A stretch of 64,000 nt of DNA from Paraspadella gotoi (taxonomy: Eukaryota > Chaetognatha): positions 16,551,802-16,615,801 of the forward strand of contig CM119263.1 of NCBI GenBank assembly GCA_051294375.1, written 5' to 3'. The translations under genes and the position numbers were made by a program. Below, piece by piece: positions 41,638-54,182 of the stretch. The notes beneath the pieces are model-generated. The model saw only the letters and a program-made list of their open reading frames with translations, had not been told where the DNA came from and searched no databases. The stretch's first letter is position 1, and the number at the start of each line of letters is the position of its first letter.

Positions 41638-42553
41638 GCGCGATTCAAAAGATCCGGAAGCCAATGAGATGACCGCGAGTCGCCGACGAATGAAGATGAC
41701 CGGAATCGACTGCCGAGAATTTTTTTTTCGGTCAATCCGGAACCGGCGAGGGCCCCATTGTGCCGGAAGGGTCATATCCGGGGTGAGAGAGAGAGAGAGG
41801 CCATCTGGGGCAGAAAAAGGGACAGTAATCGAAGGCGGTGGAGGAAGAAAAAAAGGTGACGACGACGACGACGACGACAAATTCAAACTGAATACAATGC
41901 GATTCCGGGTTTTGGCCGGAAACTGGGGGGCATGAGGAGGAAGAGGATGGAGGAGGAGAAAGGACGAAGGAGGTGAAGTAGGTTTTGTTTGCGGGACAAA
42001 AAAAAAAAAGAAAGATCATTTGCAGTAATCGCATTCGAAGAAAAACAAACGCGAGAAAAGTCTTGGTAAACAATCAAATTTATTAATGATGTGATCGGTC
42101 AATTTCCGACCTCTCGGGGTCATTGACGGTTTGAGCGAAGTCTATCAGGGATTTTGGGGATGTTAATGTTAATAGATTGTGAGAACCTTAGTTTAGTTAC
42201 AATCGCTTAACAACTGAACGTGCTTTTAGACTTACTCAACCCACAAATAATTTTGCGGTCCGGGCTTCCCGCAAATCACAATTTAGTAATTCAATCCTAA
42301 TCCACAACAAATGTCTCAAACTCAAAGTCAAACTCAAACTCAAAATTTATGACGTATTCCCATTGAATTACATGTATATTTCACTGTCGCCCCCTCCCCC
42401 GAGCCAAATACCTTTTTGAATGACTTATTCACCTTTTTCTTTCACCGTCCTTAAATTGATGTCCCGGGTTACCCAACTGGCAAATAACCCGTCACGTGAT
42501 TGGAATCGTTTCACGATCTGCCGGAATCACACATAAAAAAAATCGAAACGGTG

Positions 42554-42681
42554 GAATCACCGGGTCACTCGGTCGGATCGAGTGAATCCACTGGATCTCA
42601 CGGTGGGATACACCGGGTCATTCGGTCGGGACGTCCGAATCACCGGGTCTCACTGTGGGAATCGATGGGTCACGAGGTCGG
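42554..42681. repeat. Degenerate ~25-30 bp minisatellite
   Basis: Four imperfect units containing GAATCACCGGGTCACTCGG (starting near 42554, 42607, 42637 and 42659). On the + strand they read Ser/Gly/His-rich within a short open frame, which is incidental. Confidence 0.7.
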
Positions 42682-42689
42682 AATAAAGG

Positions 42690-45573
42690 AATATCGCGGG
42701 AAGTCGCTCGATCGTAAACTTCTACTCGATAGAATGAGGAACAAGAATATTTTTTATTTGATTTTATAATGACGCTCAATATCGTAAAGACGATTTAATC
42801 GCAAGTGACGGTATAAATGACGTCGTAATCGTAAAGGACGTCAAAAGTCGACTAGGGGAGACGACGGGAATGACGCCGATGGCGATGAGGGGATCGGTGT
42901 GAACCAATACTAGTGTTATTTGTTTCTTTATTCAGTTCGGCGAATTGATGACAAAATAAAACATAAATCACTCAGAATATAAAATTTAAGAGAACCGATC
43001 AAAGCCAATTCGATATCATAAGAACATTTAGAAAAAAAAAACGGGATAAAATTCATCGTTCAAACCTTTTTTTCAAACATCACCACAAACTTTACTGCAG
43101 CCCCAACTACTGCCCTAATACGCATCAATGACCTCCCGTGAGCGGTGAACCCCGAGGTCACGTGCTCCCGCGAAATCCGTGACATTTAAAAGGAATCCTA
43201 TTAGAACGCGTAATGCGGAGGAGAGGAGGAGACGAGCAAATGACTTTTAATCTGGGGGAACGACGACGACGACGACGACGACGAAGACGACCGCGGAATC
43301 ACGTGATCGTTTCGTCCGCGGAGAGAAAGACGTTAATCGCGCCGCTTTTGTGAAGAGGACAGAAGCGGAGGTGAATGGAAGATTGGTGGTGAAGATGAAG
43401 ACGGTGGCGGTAGAGGAGGGGGAGTGAGTGGACGGTGGAGATTCCATCTCCCTCGGACAGTGAGACGTTAATCACCGACGAGAGTGAGAGGCGAGAAACG
43501 TTAATCGCGTTAAATCCCGACGGTGAGGGGGGGGGGGTTGAAAGCAAAAGCCGGGGAGAAACCGTGATTGGCCATCGAGGTTGGGAAGACCAAAACTTGC
43601 GAGGCTGACGAAGACTGTATAGTTTTGAGAAGATCGTCAATATTGATGGGTAATTTCGAGAGTTCAAGGAATAAAAAAAAAAATCGCTGAATAACGAAGT
43701 AATCCGACGAACTTACTTTGCCGAATACGGAGTAAAAAATTTGAAACTATCGAGTCTCTATAAAGTTAAACATTTATTTCCATGTACGTACTACGAAGTG
43801 AATCCACACTAGTCAGTCATTTCACTTATTTTCTCGCTTAACGAAAAGACGGACCAAACGCGACACCTCGGAGGTCATCCCCGGCGCCCGATCAAGGGTG
43901 GCCACAAACAAATCGAGAAATTCCCCTTCGCGACCTTACCCGCGTGAAAATCCTCCAATCAAGAAACCGAGCTTAACCCACCCGAAGGGGAAAAAAAATC
44001 CTCTTAAGAAAAAGAACCCAATCTCAGAGAAAAAAAATAAAGAACCGCGGCAATTAACGAACAAGGGGAGGAAAAAACAATTGGCGGTAATTTTTCGCTT
44101 AAAAAACGAATAACATCATCACGGCCGGGGACAGTTTGTTTAGTTTTCCCCGCGTCTAGAGCCGCCTTGGCGCCGTCGTCGACCGCGTTGCCATCGAGAT
44201 TTTCGCCAGAAGCTCCGCGAAAAAAAAACGCATGGACGGCATAAGACGCGCCACCAAAGAAGATCGCAAAATTGGATCATCCTCGGGGTCGTGCGACAAT
44301 GGTCGGATGATCTGTATATATCTCAGTATAGAAGGATCATCTCACGATAGACTGTAAGAGAGGATTCGGAGATGAACGCAAGGTCTGGAAACTTGATCAC
44401 AAGACTCGAGCAAACAGCATTCGGTAAGAATCTTTAAAGAAAATCACGAGATGCCAACTCTTTATATTGGGATTACAAATATACGAAGGCACGATCTCAA
44501 TGATTTTGATTACTATATAACTTTATTACTATATAATCGTTACCGCAATAACTTAAATATTGTTGAGATACAAACAAAAAATCGTTTTCGAAATCGTTTT
44601 TAACTCGCATTTCGTGTTTGTGGAACCGACTCCCGGTGAGTCGGGGCATTAATCCTCTTTAGCAGACGACAAGGATTGGCGACGGAACGACGAAATACTA
44701 CCATATCTTCGTCGGGGTCGTCGTCGTCGTCGTCATCGTCTTCACCTTCTCTTCTAGCCCGTTAATAACGTCTTATCTCCATCCTCTTTCGTCATGGAGA
44801 CACGGAAGGCGGTCCGAAGTTTGTCGTCGTCGTCGCCGTCGTTCATTTATGTCGTCCTCTCATGTGATGCGGTCTTTGTCGCCATTGTCCCTTTCACTCA
44901 CGGAGAAAATTGATGATATTTGGTCAAAGTCGTCGTCGTCGTCATTTGTAAGGTTGTTTTTTTGTCACCGTCTTCTTCGTCGTATCCGTCCGTCACATTC
45001 GTCGTCGTCATCGTCCGCTCCGCGTCGTCTGCATAAAACATGGGCTGCCCTCGGCATTCCGTCTTGCGGAGGCGGATCGAGAGGCGAGCGAAGAGCCGGA
45101 CACATTGCCGACAAATCTCCGCCGACATCCGGACGTTACCTCGCCGACCAACGGGGATCCCCACGAGTTGACGTCGCGGCAACAACCATTCCAACGGACG
45201 TTACGAAGATCGGATGACCGCGAGGGAGAGAGAGGGGGGGTGGAACCGATGGCAGTGGAAAAGGGGTTGTGCCTCCGTCGCCGCCGGAGGAGGTCCTTGC
45301 AGAGGGGTTGTGCCCTCGCCATGAAAAATGCAGCGAAAACCCCAGAACCCCCCGCTATCGTTTTCTTGTATACGAATTGTGCTGCGGGTAAGGAACGCGG
45401 CGGGCGGCCGCATTGTTGCCAAGATTGAAGGTCGGGGGGGTGGCTCGGGTGTAGGATGGCGGCGAGTCAGGCCAACCATGAACTAACCATGGATGAAAAG
45501 AATTATATACGGCGATAATTAAAAAAACATGGGAAAAGTTAAAAATGATGAACAAAAAGAGAGAAATAAAAAA

Positions 45574-45612
<39 letters not shown>

Positions 45613-45756
45613 GAGAGAGGAGGGGAGAGAGAGAGAAAAGAATTACATCGGTTTGAAGTATTCCAATTTGGTCCGAGTCGAGTCGGTTTATGACACATTC
45701 TTGTTCGAAACTGATCAGGGGCTATGAAAAGTTAAATATTTTTTCTGAATATTTCT

Positions 45757-45799
<43 letters not shown>

Positions 45800-47598
45800 C
45801 TCTTCTCTCTCTCATTCTGTCTACTCTTTACATCTGAATACAACACAAATCTAGTCTCCATTTCAAGAACTTTTGCTTTCAAAATTACCGAACCTTTTTA
45901 CGATTAACAATAAACTATTTACCATAGTAAACTCCCCGACCTTAACTCATAACTCCATACATATATCAAAACCTATTCAATTCACGAATTAAACATTGCA
46001 ACAGAATAATTTGCAAGGACGTCTAGAAAATAAGTGAATCAAAATTTTTAAGGCATTCACATTCACAACAAACGGACAAAGCAAAAAATGTCGAAATCAA
46101 CACACACAAATTGGCACGCAGCGTCTCTTCTCGTCAATCATCCATCGACCAAAAACGGAAATTATTTTTTTTTTTCTTTTTCTTTCGAGAATCGATTTCT
46201 ACCAGAAAAATCATCGCCGACCGAAAAGAATCTCGGCCAAACACCGACTCCTCTCCACTTTTCCTTCTCGTGAGTTTTACCCTGCTGCACTTTTATATTT
46301 AATTACTTCTCTACCTTTCTTCCGTCTTTCCGTTTCTTTCTATCAACCCTTTTTTTTACTTTTGTATTTTGCTACTTTTTTTCTTTAACTCGCCGGTTCT
46401 CTTTTTTTTTCGCCCATTTCTCTTTTTTAGTATTATCGGATAATTTATCCATTTATATTCAGCTGTCACATGAAAAGAAATTGTCAGTTTTCCCACTCAT
46501 TAACCTTTTTTGTTTTACTATCCCTTTCACTACATGCACACTTTATTACTTATAAATACAATTATAAAAAAAAACAAGACCTCTGTACATTCCTCGATTC
46601 TTTACCACTAGTAAATGAACAATAACCCCTACATTCCTTAAAAAAAATCGCCTCATTAACCTCTCCAATTCTCCCTCTTTTCCTTCCTCGCCATCTACGC
46701 CCCGCAGGTCCCTTCTCCCTCACCCCATCTTCCCTCTCTCCTTTCGTCGACCTCGGAGTCCCCGGTGATTCTAGGGCATTAAAAGGCCAGCCCCGTCGCC
46801 CCGGGCTCCGGCGGAGGCGAAGAGGTTAATAAGTTGTTTCTCGGTGAAAAATTTCGCCAGAAATGAAAGGGATTCTTCGTCTTGGAGGTTTCGAAAGTGG
46901 GGGGGGCGGATGGGAAATGGGCGCGAGGGGGAAGGAAGAAGAAAGCGGGCGTGGCCGAGTCGGTGGCCAGGGGGATGAAGGAGGAGGGCCAAGGGTTTGG
47001 ACTTTTGAATAAGAAGCGTGAGGACAATTGACGCATAATTTAGTATGTATTTCAGTAATGAGATAAAGTTATGATGTGATATGATGTAGGAAAAAAAATA
47101 CTTATTACTTAATGCAATAAGAAATTTCACATGAAAAAAAAAGATTAAAAGGAAATATTATTGCTAACCGTAGATTTAAAAAAAAAAAGCTTCAGCCAAA
47201 GATTCAATAATCTACAATATTTATATACTCGAGGGGAAATAATATGTAAATCACCGAATGTTATTGAACAATTTGTATTCAGACGTTCTAGTTAAAGTTC
47301 TCGACCACCGTTGAAATCTCTGGGGAAGCTTCTTTAGTTCATGGAGTGTAATGAGGTTCGAGGGAGTTAGAAAGATGAAAGAGAAACAAAGCAAAGAAAG
47401 AGAAAAATTAGGAGAGATAAAAAGAGAGAAAAAGCGAAAAGGAAAAGAGACAGACAGACAGAGAGTGAATGATTTTTTTTTTAAATGAAAGAGAGAAATC
47501 GTTTCGACGAGTGGGTCTCAAATAAGAAATCGAGTAAAGGCCGAAGAAACAAGTGATTGTTTGTCTTAACAATAATAACTCTCGATGACGATGAGGAG

Positions 47599-47638
<40 letters not shown>

Positions 47639-47970
47639 AGAGGAGAGAGCAGGGGGGAGTGGAGAGCAAAGAGGGAAAAGACGGAGGCGGGAGGAGAGAG
47701 AGAACGGAGAATCTTTTTACTCCCAGAGAAAATGTTTTCTTGCTCCACATCTTCACGGTGTTTTCGAGTGATCCTCACAAATTTCTCAAGATTTGCCGCC
47801 TCTTAGTCCTCAGGGTGTTCTCTCCCCGCCCCGTGCTTGCAATCCAAAAAGTGGTCGCTTTAAATGCGCGAATATTATTTTATATTTTACATTTCATATG
47901 TTGACGATCAACGTAAATTATTGGATAATTTATGTGGTTTTAACGATTAGAATTCATGATTTTGTCAAGA

Positions 47971-48011
<41 letters not shown>

Positions 48012-49028
48012 ATAGAATCGCATCGTTTTTTAAACTGTGCGACACGACCTTTGTTTTTTATGCCTGAATTGATAACGTTTCTCGCTCGGGGCTTTCGTTT
48101 CTTCTCTCATGCCACGGGTCATGAGGTAGTGGGTTGATATTGGTCGCTTCAGGGTTAAGCTATTAAGATGATTTCTTTCTGCGCCTTATCATAAAGTTTC
48201 AAAATTTCACAAACATACAGTTTCGTAAACTGTAAATAATCAGCGAATCTTTAAATTTGTTTTTATTTCCAAAGACTTTAAAATTTGTCCAGTGTCCAGG
48301 GAATAACTTTCACCAAGCTAAGGGAAAAAAAAAATCACAAAATGATTTTTTTTTTCAATCCCTCAAGGTACAAATCAAAACGGACAACCAAAGTCGCAAA
48401 AGCCGGGTCGAGCGGTATTTCGACCCCGGGGTTCGATCGGGAGAGGAACCTCCACCGAAGCCAGTTTATAGAAATTAGAGAACTTTGTTTGTTGATCAAA
48501 AACCCGTCAAAGAGAGAAAAGTTGAAAAAAAAATGACGTCGGAGAAGAAACGAGGACAGATTTTGGAGGTTTTCCCCTCCAGTTTCAACCCGACGGGGAA
48601 GATTGGGAAACAAACAAGACTCCTAATTTTTATCAAATAAAAAGTTACTACAAAATAGAATATGTAAAGAGAAAGAGAGAGAGAGAGAGAGAGGTAAAAA
48701 AAAAAAAAACTATAGATTTAGTCCGTTATGAACCTTTTCTGAGTTCACACCAAAATTCGAATTTTAAAATATTGTGTTCTGTCATTTGAAAAAACAATAA
48801 AGACTTGATTACAAGCTAAAAAAACATTAAAAAATAAATTTAAGGTTCGAGTGGGCGCAAAACATTTGTCTCTTGTTTTTGGCATAAAAAATTGGTCACA
48901 ATCACCAGTATATATTGAAAACATAGGAAAACATTGAAATCAGGTACGGACTGAAGGGAAATATGAACTAATTCAGGACCACTTTGTCAAGACTCGCAAC
49001 ACGTGAAATCGTTATAGTTCGCGATGTA

Positions 49029-49084
<56 letters not shown>

Positions 49085-49290
49085 TTTCCATATCGACCTT
49101 TGGAGTTGAGCTAAAATCTTTATCCGCAAGTTTCGGCATCTTTCCTACTTTCATCTGAAAAAACTACTATTATATGACCCAGTCTATTTGAAAGAAGACC
49201 AGAAAATAAATAAAAAGAGAAAAATATTTAAAGTTACGAAAAAGAAAGGAAACAAAGAAAAAAAAGATAGAAAAAAAAGAAAGAAAAAAA

Positions 49291-49330
<40 letters not shown>

Positions 49331-49876
49331 AGTAATTAAGGAAATCAGGAAACAAAGAAATAAGGAAACAAGGAAATAAAGAAAGAAAAAAGGAGGAAAT
49401 GTATGAGCTTAAAAGGAAGGTAGATGTAAATAGAAGAGAAAGAAATAAAGATAAAAATATTAATACAGAAATGATGCAACGTTGGAAAAAAGAAAGAAAA
49501 ATGGAAGAATGCGATAAGAATAAGAAAGAAAGAACTATTTGAGGCATTAATTAATCAGCCGGAATTTGAAAAAAAAAGAGATTAATCAGTATCTCTTTGC
49601 CCTTTTTTCGTTGATCCGGGCCGGCGGACATGACCACCGATCCATCGACCGGCCAACCAGCAAAAAAATTCGACGACAGCCTAGAACCTAGCGGACAATC
49701 TATCGACCATAAGACCATTCAACCGAAGTTAAATTCCATCTTTAAAAAAAAAATTACTTTTTGTTTTTGTTTTTAATTTTTGTTTGCTTCTTTCCATTTT
49801 AAAATTGTCTTGCCTTTTTTTGTTTCTTCCTTATTTTCTTCCATGGTCTTTTGACCCTTTTCCTTTCCATGAAAGG
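42690..49876. other. Intergenic or intronic DNA without recognised exons
   Basis: Contains CT/GA tracts (45578-45636, 45758-45813, 47597-47640, 47971-48009, 49031-49081), a (GAC)n run at 43261-43290, (TCG)n clusters at 44715-44735 and 44935-44945, and a GAAA tract at 49256-49330. Open frames at 44849-45428 (GC-rich) and 48285-48536 have ordinary composition but no identifiable domain and no convincing paired splice sites. If the kibra gene extends leftwards on the minus strand, some of this may be its intron. Confidence 0.45.
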
Positions 49877-50434
49877 TTGGCGAATAAGGCGTAGTAAAAT
49901 TTCTAAATTTAACTTTAATTAAAATTCTAAAAGTGAGGAACGAACAACATTATACTAATGAACATTTATGTATAAAAAAAATTTATAATAAATTTTACAA
50001 TTTACGCAGTAGGCCATATTTATACTAACTAGTACTAATCCAATAAATGTTAAAATTTCAAAACAGTTTTTTCTAAGATTTTTTTGCAGATTTGGATTCG
50101 TCATAAAAAGTTGATAAAAAGAAACATATCTCTTTTTAAAAAATTCCTTCATTAAGTGAGTCAAAAATTAGAAAAAGCTATATTTTAAACTGAAAATTAA
50201 CTTTTTATATATTAAATATAGTTTTTGTCATTTTTAACCCACTTAATGAAAGAAAAGCCTATTTTGAAATTTTTCGATTTTATAAGGATAGTACTATATA
50301 TAAATATAGCCTACTGCGAAAATTAAAAAACATAAAATTAATTTTTTAAAAAAATTAATGTTCACTGATGGTATGTTGTTCATAATTGACCTTTAGAATT
50401 TTCGTACGTAACTTTCTCTACGCCTTATTGGCGA
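49877..50434. repeat. Imperfect long palindrome
   Basis: The sequence folds on itself about a centre near 50199. The left arm begins GGCGAATAAGGCGTAG and the right arm ends with its near complement CTACGCCTTATTGGCG. Internal blocks also pair: AACAACAT, GAACATT, CGCAGTAGGC, and CATTAAGTGAGTCAAAAAT against its complement next to the centre. The left arm has an extra 85-90 bp between about 50067 and 50150. No coding capacity. It resembles a fold-back MITE or an inverted repeat-pair insertion; no clear target-site duplication was seen. Confidence 0.7.
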
Positions 50435-53400
50435 ACTTCCTAGGCTCCGTTCATAAACGACGACGATGTCGCATTTTGTTACGAAAGACTTTATTTAGCG
50501 GATTAATTATCCTGAATCGAAATTCATGTCCATCGCCCAGATTCGGACATCTTAACCCCGAGATTGGGAAGGTAAAGAAATCGGATATGTTTACATAATC
50601 CACGCCCCGTCTCAGAGCAACGTCCCCCTGTTTTGAGAGAGACGAGAGGAGAGGAAAAGGCAGATAAAAGATAGGTTAAGGAGGAGGAAGAAAATAAGAT
50701 GCAACGAATTCCCTAACGCAAACTTTGAGACCCGAAATTGTCTAAATTTCCAAAGCCGATAAAAATTAAACGGTATGTTATTGCAGTGTTTCTATCCTTT
50801 TTCTTGAAATTCCTCAATTTTTCCCAACTCCTGGTAATTTAGTGCCCATATCCAGAAACTCAATTCTCTTTTAGTACGAACGATTAAAGTTTTTACGAGA
50901 TTCGATTAGATTTTGATGTAATTTCATATTTTTTTTAATGACGGGCTTTTGATGATCTCATTAACCGTACTATAACCATGTAGCGAAAAACGAGGGATGT
51001 ACCTAGTTTCTCTGAAGTATTTTATGGAAATATTTTTCTCTGTTTTCCCCTTAGAGACGATTTAGCTTCGACATAAAGAGTCTCAGATTTTACTCCAGTT
51101 TTTTTATAGGATTTATCCCCAAAAACGTGCGTGTTGATGAGACGGTCGTGGTCGGCGTTGTCATCGTTATCTCCTCCTCAGTCATCAAATTATGACATGC
51201 CGCATCTTTTTATTTTTTTGTGTGGTGTTTGTAGCAATACACTGTTTGTCTTAGCTCAGTATTGCGTGTCACAATATCGCGCCTTTTTTTAACGAAATCT
51301 CTATATATACGTCGTCATAAACCATGTTGAAATACTATCAATTACGTTTCCTTGAACCGATTCATTTTCGATTCGTAGGAACTGACTTTTTGGCGCTAAC
51401 AACACTTAAGGCTCGGTGTGCGAGCGCTTCCGCTGCTACGGGCGACGCCGCAGCCGCCGTCTGAGGCCGGCGAGTTTCCGTCTAGTGGAATCGGCGTGTC
51501 TCGGTTTCAGACCGGCGTCGGCATCGTCATCGTCGTCGTCCCTCGTCCATTTTCGACGCCGGAACCGCATTTTGCGTCTAAGTTTAGTAAAGAAGGCAGA
51601 CGACGGGAGAAACGAAAATATACCAACTAGAATCAAAACGACGACGACAAAGACGAGGACAATTCTCAAAGATGACAAACTTGGGACGACGACGACATCG
51701 ATAGTCGAAGGCCGGGTTTTATTTTATGCCCTAATCCTTTGTCCTATGGGTTGGCGCGGTTAGGAGAACAAGTTAATCCGATTAAATCCTCTTCTGAAGA
51801 AAACGGGGTCAGAAACGAGGATTCGTTCCATCTTTGCTCGCTCGCCTGTTTCTTCGTTTGAAAGAGTTAATAATTTTGTATGTATTCAGGTATGGAGCGA
51901 AAAAAATGAAACAATTACAATAGTGTACTTGAGTTGATTAACTATTTAAAATTTTTAAAAAATGTCCCTAGAGGTCAAAGAAATTGGGTGAGGTCTGGAG
52001 ATGAGGTCGTTAACGTCGAAGCGTAGAAATCTTTAATTTCTTCCTCGTTATCCTCGTTTTGGGCCTCGTATCGTCATAGACGCCGTAAAATGTTATAAAC
52101 TAGCATGTAAATGACTGCCTCTCTCTCTCTCCCTTTCCCCCTCCTATCTCTCTCTCTCTCCACATAAAAATTCTTAATCTTTCAACAAACTATGAGTTAT
52201 TGATTGAGTTCATCGTGCGGAGTTTTTCGTTAGAATGCAACATTTGATCCCTGATGAGTCACTTTTGGTACAAAACCATTTCGATGCTATTGATCTACGT
52301 AAATATGATATTTATTTTTAAAAAATAAAAGTAATGTCTAAATAATAAATAATAACTTTTATTAATTATTAAAAATGTAATCTTATATAATCTTTAAAAA
52401 AAAACACACTAAAAGTTTAATTTTCATAGAAGACTTTCCACCGATATGTTCGTAAACATAAAAGTTTATTCCAGTTTTATTCCGGTACCATTAAAAAAAT
52501 TAAGTCAGAAGATCCGAGTGCTGATTGCTGGAACAGAGCTGAGAGAGAAAGAACCGCATCCCATTGTGGTCGCATAATCTGTGTCTAGAATATGATCCAC
52601 TTTCTCTCAAGAGAGAGAGAGAGAGAGAAAGAGAAAGAGAGAGAGAGATAGTAGAGTTGAGGTTTTTTCTCCTTCCGGTTTTTTGTATCGAGGCGCAACG
52701 GACCGTGGCGGCCGAGCGATGATGCAGGAAATGCAGGTCGCGGGGCCAGAGGGAGATAGAGGAGGGCTGGGATGAAAGTGAGGGGTAGTGAAGGGAGAAA
52801 AGAGTGGCGAGGTTGAGGTGGGTGCCGGTCCGACAGGGGATGCCCGCCCGGCCGACCAGTTTTCGTGGACGATCGCATGGGAGAAGACGCTGTTCGCCAC
52901 GAAGGTCGAAAGTGGTTAAATAAGAAAATGGGTAAGTTCTCTTTTCGGGAGAATGGTTTTGAAAAGAAACGTTAACGGTAATTGAATAAAAAGAAATTAA
53001 AGAGAGGAAGTTTGAAAGCTGAATCGGATGACTTTGCAAAGGGCGGAGCAGCAGAGGTCGAAACCAAGCGCATTGCTTCAAAATAATGAAATTTTAGTTT
53101 CTTAAAAAGCCTTTACAGTCGATAAGTATTAGTAAAAAACAACAGAATACGTTGAGGGAACTACGATTGATTTATCCACGAAAAAAGACGCAAATCTCCA
53201 TAGATACAACGTTGATACAATTTTCCAGACATGAATAATAAAAACAACAAGTATCAGACACAACAAACACGACGAGCGCCCACAAATTCCATCGCCCCTT
53301 CGGTCCCTTCCCCCCCTCCCACCATGAAAAAAAAAACGTCGACGCAGGGTATTTTCAGCGACAGGAAGGAGGCGGCTTCCGCGACAATCGACCGCCAGAG

Positions 53401-53528
53401 TCGCCAAACAGACGCGTCCATGGGAGAGAGAGATGCGTGCGACGACGAAGGCCAAATCGAAGAAGGAAAACCGCAACGCGAACGGCAACGACGACAATCA
53501 GCAAAACGACGACGAAATATTCATTTTT

Positions 53529-53614
<86 letters not shown>

Positions 53615-54092
53615 GCTTAAGACTTCCGGGGTTACTCATGAAGCGATCAAACAACAATGGGGGAAAAAAATGGTGAAGGTGTGGACGCAAAGGCTCATAT
53701 AGTAGTCAAAACGAAATCGCTTCAGAAACGGCGCGGGACGAAAGGCGAGTCTTTTATGATTTGTTGGGCGTGGCACGACGAATGCCCGATCAATCGGAAC
53801 GAAGGATAGGGGGATTTTGATTTTAGATCAGGTGGAAACCAGAGATGGAGAGTAGGTGGAAAGTGAAAGGTGGTTGAGGATGGGAATGATAAGTTGATGT
53901 GTGGATGAGTTGAGTTTTGAAAGAAGATTTTCTAAATAAATTAATTAATAATTTTTTTTTCTTTCTTTTTTTCTTTTTTTCTTTCTCTAATCATTTCTTT
54001 CTCTTCTCTCTCCCTCAACGGTCAAGGTCCCAAAATCTGGCAGATTGACAAATGCCCTCGATAAATGTACGACGCTGATGGGGTGGAAGGAA

Positions 54093-54182
<90 letters not shown>

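Noticed and set aside
44849-45479. Overlapping frames in a GC-rich block on both strands
   Set aside because: High GC removes stop codons on both strands; no domain, signal or splice structure could be identified.
48285-48613. Gene-like composition in three frames around 48350-48536 on both strands
   Set aside because: No recognised domain, no matching donor on either strand, and the composition partly reflects a near-palindromic CGACCCCGGGGTTCG sequence.
51416-51763. 115-codon + frame and an 80-codon minus frame with a hydrophobic start
   Set aside because: The hydrophobic stretch comes from (GAC)n/(GTC)n repeats; no support for translation of either strand.
52680-52930. Possible + strand exon ending in a GTAAGT-like donor near 52931
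   Set aside because: No acceptor or family match; open frames on both strands due to GC content.
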